From: Streptomyces sp. WM6378
GTDB taxonomy: Bacteria > Actinomycetota > Actinomycetes > Streptomycetales > Streptomycetaceae
Direction of reading: 5' to 3'
Length of the DNA: 64,000 nt
Assembly: GCF_001279695.1 (NCBI RefSeq)
Contig: NZ_LGDD01000121.1
Span: 1 to 64,000, forward strand
Below are positions 62,701-64,000 of the stretch, piece by piece. How positions within the stretch are numbered: the first letter of the stretch is position 1; each line of letters opens with the position of its first letter. The position numbers were made by a program, and so were the translations under genes. Below the pieces are notes generated by a model. The model was not told the DNA's origin and did no database searches. It was given only the letters and a program-made list of their open reading frames with translations.

Positions 62701-64000
62701 TCAGTGCACGGCGACCGCCGGTTCGGCCGAGGCCAGGTCGTCGTCGGCCGCCTCGGCCCGGTTCCTGCCGAAGTGGTTGAACGCCAGGTTGAGGACGATG
62801 GCGACCACGCACCCGGTGGAGATCCCGGAGTCGAGGACGACCAGCGCCTTGTCGGGGAAGGCGTGGTAGAAGTCCGGCTTGGCGATCGGGATCAGGCCGA
62901 TGCCGACCGAGGCCGCCACGATCAGCGCGTTCTCGCCCTTCTCCAGGGCGGCCGTCGACAGGGTCTGGATGCCGCTCGCGGCGACCGAGCCGAACAGCAC
63001 GATGCCCGCGCCGCCGAGCACCGGCAGCGGTACGAGGGAGATCACCGAGGCCGCGACCGGGCAGAGGCCGATGACGATCAGGATGAGCCCGCCGGTGGCG
63101 ACGACGAACCGGCTGCGCACCTTGGTCATCGCGACGAGCCCGATGTTCTGGGCGAAGGCGCTGGCCATGAAGCCGTTGAAGACGGTGCTGAGCACGGATC
63201 CGAGGGTGTCGGCGCGCAGGCCGGCCGCGATGGTCTCCTGGTCGGCAGGGCGCTCGACGATCTTGCCGAGGGCCAGCATGTCGGCGGTGGACTCCGTCAT
63301 GCAGACCAGCATCACGATGCACATCGAGACGATCGCGGCGATGTCGAACTGCGGGGCGCCGAAGTGGAACGGCGTCGGGAAGCCGACGACGTCCGCGTTC
63401 TTGATGGCGTCCAGGCTGGTTTTGCCCATCGGGATGGCGATGACCGAACCCGCCACCAGACCGAGCAGGATCGCGATCTGCTGCAGGAAGCCGCGCAGGA
63501 GTTTGCGCAGTGCGAGCACGATGACCAGGGTGATCCCGGCGAGCGCGAGGTTGGAGAGCGAACCGTAGTCGGCGGCCTTCTCGTTGCCGCCGGAGGACCA
63601 GTTGAAGGCCACCGGGAGCAGCGATACGCCGATCAGGGTGATGACGGTGCCGGTGACGACCGGCGGAAAGAAGCGGACGAGCTTGCCGAAGTACGGGGCG
63701 GCTATGAAGCCGAGCAGTCCGGCGACGACGACCGCGCCGAGGATGACGGGGATCGCGTTGTGGCCGTGCTCCTTGCCGATGGCGATCATCGGGGTGACGC
63801 CGGCGAATGAAACCCCGTTCACGAAGGGCAACTTGGCGCCGATCTTCCAGATCCCGAGGGTCTGCAGAAGTGTGGCGAGGCCCGCGGTGAACAGGCTCGC
63901 GGCGACCAGAAAAGCGGTTTCCTTGGTGTCAAGACCCACAGCGGGGCCGACGATCATGGGCGGGGCCACCACACCCGCGTACATCGCGGCCACGTGCTGG
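62701..64000 (-). CDS. Nucleobase:cation symporter-2 (xanthine/uracil permease), 5' end outside window
   Basis: At least 433 residues of an NCS2 permease, which imports purines or pyrimidines with protons or sodium. The N-terminus lies beyond position 64000; the frame is open to the edge. About 13 hydrophobic segments, the family signature QNIGLVAMTKVRSR, and CMTESTADMLALGKIV are present. The sequence resembles the xanthine/urate-type group more than uracil carriers. With allB, alc, allR and aceB in the window, uptake of xanthine or urate for purine catabolism is a natural fit. A 12-bp hairpin follows. Confidence 0.9.
   Translation of the reverse strand, partial: QHVAAMYAGVVAPPMIVGPAVGLDTKETAFLVAASLFTAGLATLLQTLGIWKIGAKLPFVNGVSFAGVTPMIAIGKEHGHNAIPVILGAVVVAGLLGFIAAPYFGKLVRFFPPVVTGTVITLIGVSLLPVAFNWSSGGNEKAADYGSLSNLALAGITLVIVLALRKLLRGFLQQIAILLGLVAGSVIAIPMGKTSLDAIKNADVVGFPTPFHFGAPQFDIAAIVSMCIVMLVCMTESTADMLALGKIVERPADQETIAAGLRADTLGSVLSTVFNGFMASAFAQNIGLVAMTKVRSRFVVATGGLILIVIGLCPVAASVISLVPLPVLGGAGIVLFGSVAASGIQTLSTAALEKGENALIVAASVGIGLIPIAKPDFYHAFPDKALVVLDSGISTGCVVAIVLNLAFNHFGRNRAEAADDDLASAEPAVAVH

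Overview
The window looks like chromosomal DNA of a Streptomyces or a very close relative. GC content is very high, third codon positions are almost all G or C, GTG and TTG starts are frequent, stop/start overlaps of the ATGA, GTGA and TGATG type are common, and many genes belong to Streptomyces-typical families (DUF6243, DUF5955, excalibur lipoprotein, GH46 chitosanase, NarL two-component systems, paired P450s, AllR-type allantoin genes). No rRNA, tRNA or CRISPR array was recognised.

Left part (1-11.1 kb) is accessory and eroded. It holds IS21-like terminal repeats, a decayed IS5-type transposase end, a diverged repeat pair, a frameshifted gene, a P450 remnant lacking its haem cysteine, and intact genes for a RibD-like reductase, a secreted S33 peptidase, two serine hydrolases, a dienelactone-type hydrolase, DUF6243 and a PEP mutase/ICL family enzyme. 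From 11.2 to 19.1 kb lies a coherent surface-polysaccharide-like block. It has a processive GT2 glycosyltransferase with a coupled small membrane protein, diverging from a UDP-GlcNAc 2-epimerase and two large paralogous proteins, each with six NHL repeats plus three beta-rich domains and no visible signal peptide.

At 19.2-20.6 kb an IF-1 paralogue follows a GNAT acetyltransferase. The acetyltransferase is preceded by a 17-codon leader peptide, a hairpin and a promoter with an A-rich element upstream of the -35. The same layout, with a leader identical at 12 of 17 residues, precedes the hydrolase at 6.7 kb. I infer a WhiB7-like, translation-stress-responsive attenuator shared by the two genes; this is the most interesting signal in the window.

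From 20.6 to 28.4 kb runs a sugar module: two paralogous binding lipoproteins, permease, ATPase, ROK kinase and a membrane protein in one operon, with a GntR regulator and a Gfo/Idh dehydrogenase. Similar TTGTC-type palindromes sit at two of its promoters. From 28.4 to 37.6 kb are two related cytochrome P450s, a NarL two-component system, an EamA exporter, a second RibD-like reductase, an AIM24 protein and an SDR.

From 37.7 kb on, purine-nitrogen catabolism recurs: allantoicase, allantoinase, an AllR-like IclR regulator, malate synthase (which consumes the glyoxylate) and, at the right edge, a nucleobase permease. A 17-bp palindrome recurs at the allantoinase and malate synthase promoters. 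Interspersed are a phosphodiesterase, an ABC exporter with a divergent two-component system, an AvrRpt2-like C70 peptidase cluster, a UspA protein with a 42-residue coupled ORF, a MocR regulator with a 15-bp inverted repeat, and a MobA-like transferase. The right end also has a YfcC transporter, an internally deleted M20 peptidase, an FAD monooxygenase, a pentapeptide-repeat protein, a TMEM175 channel, a chitosanase and a truncated PTS IIC gene. Several reading-frame breaks fall in C/G runs, so some broken genes could be assembly errors.
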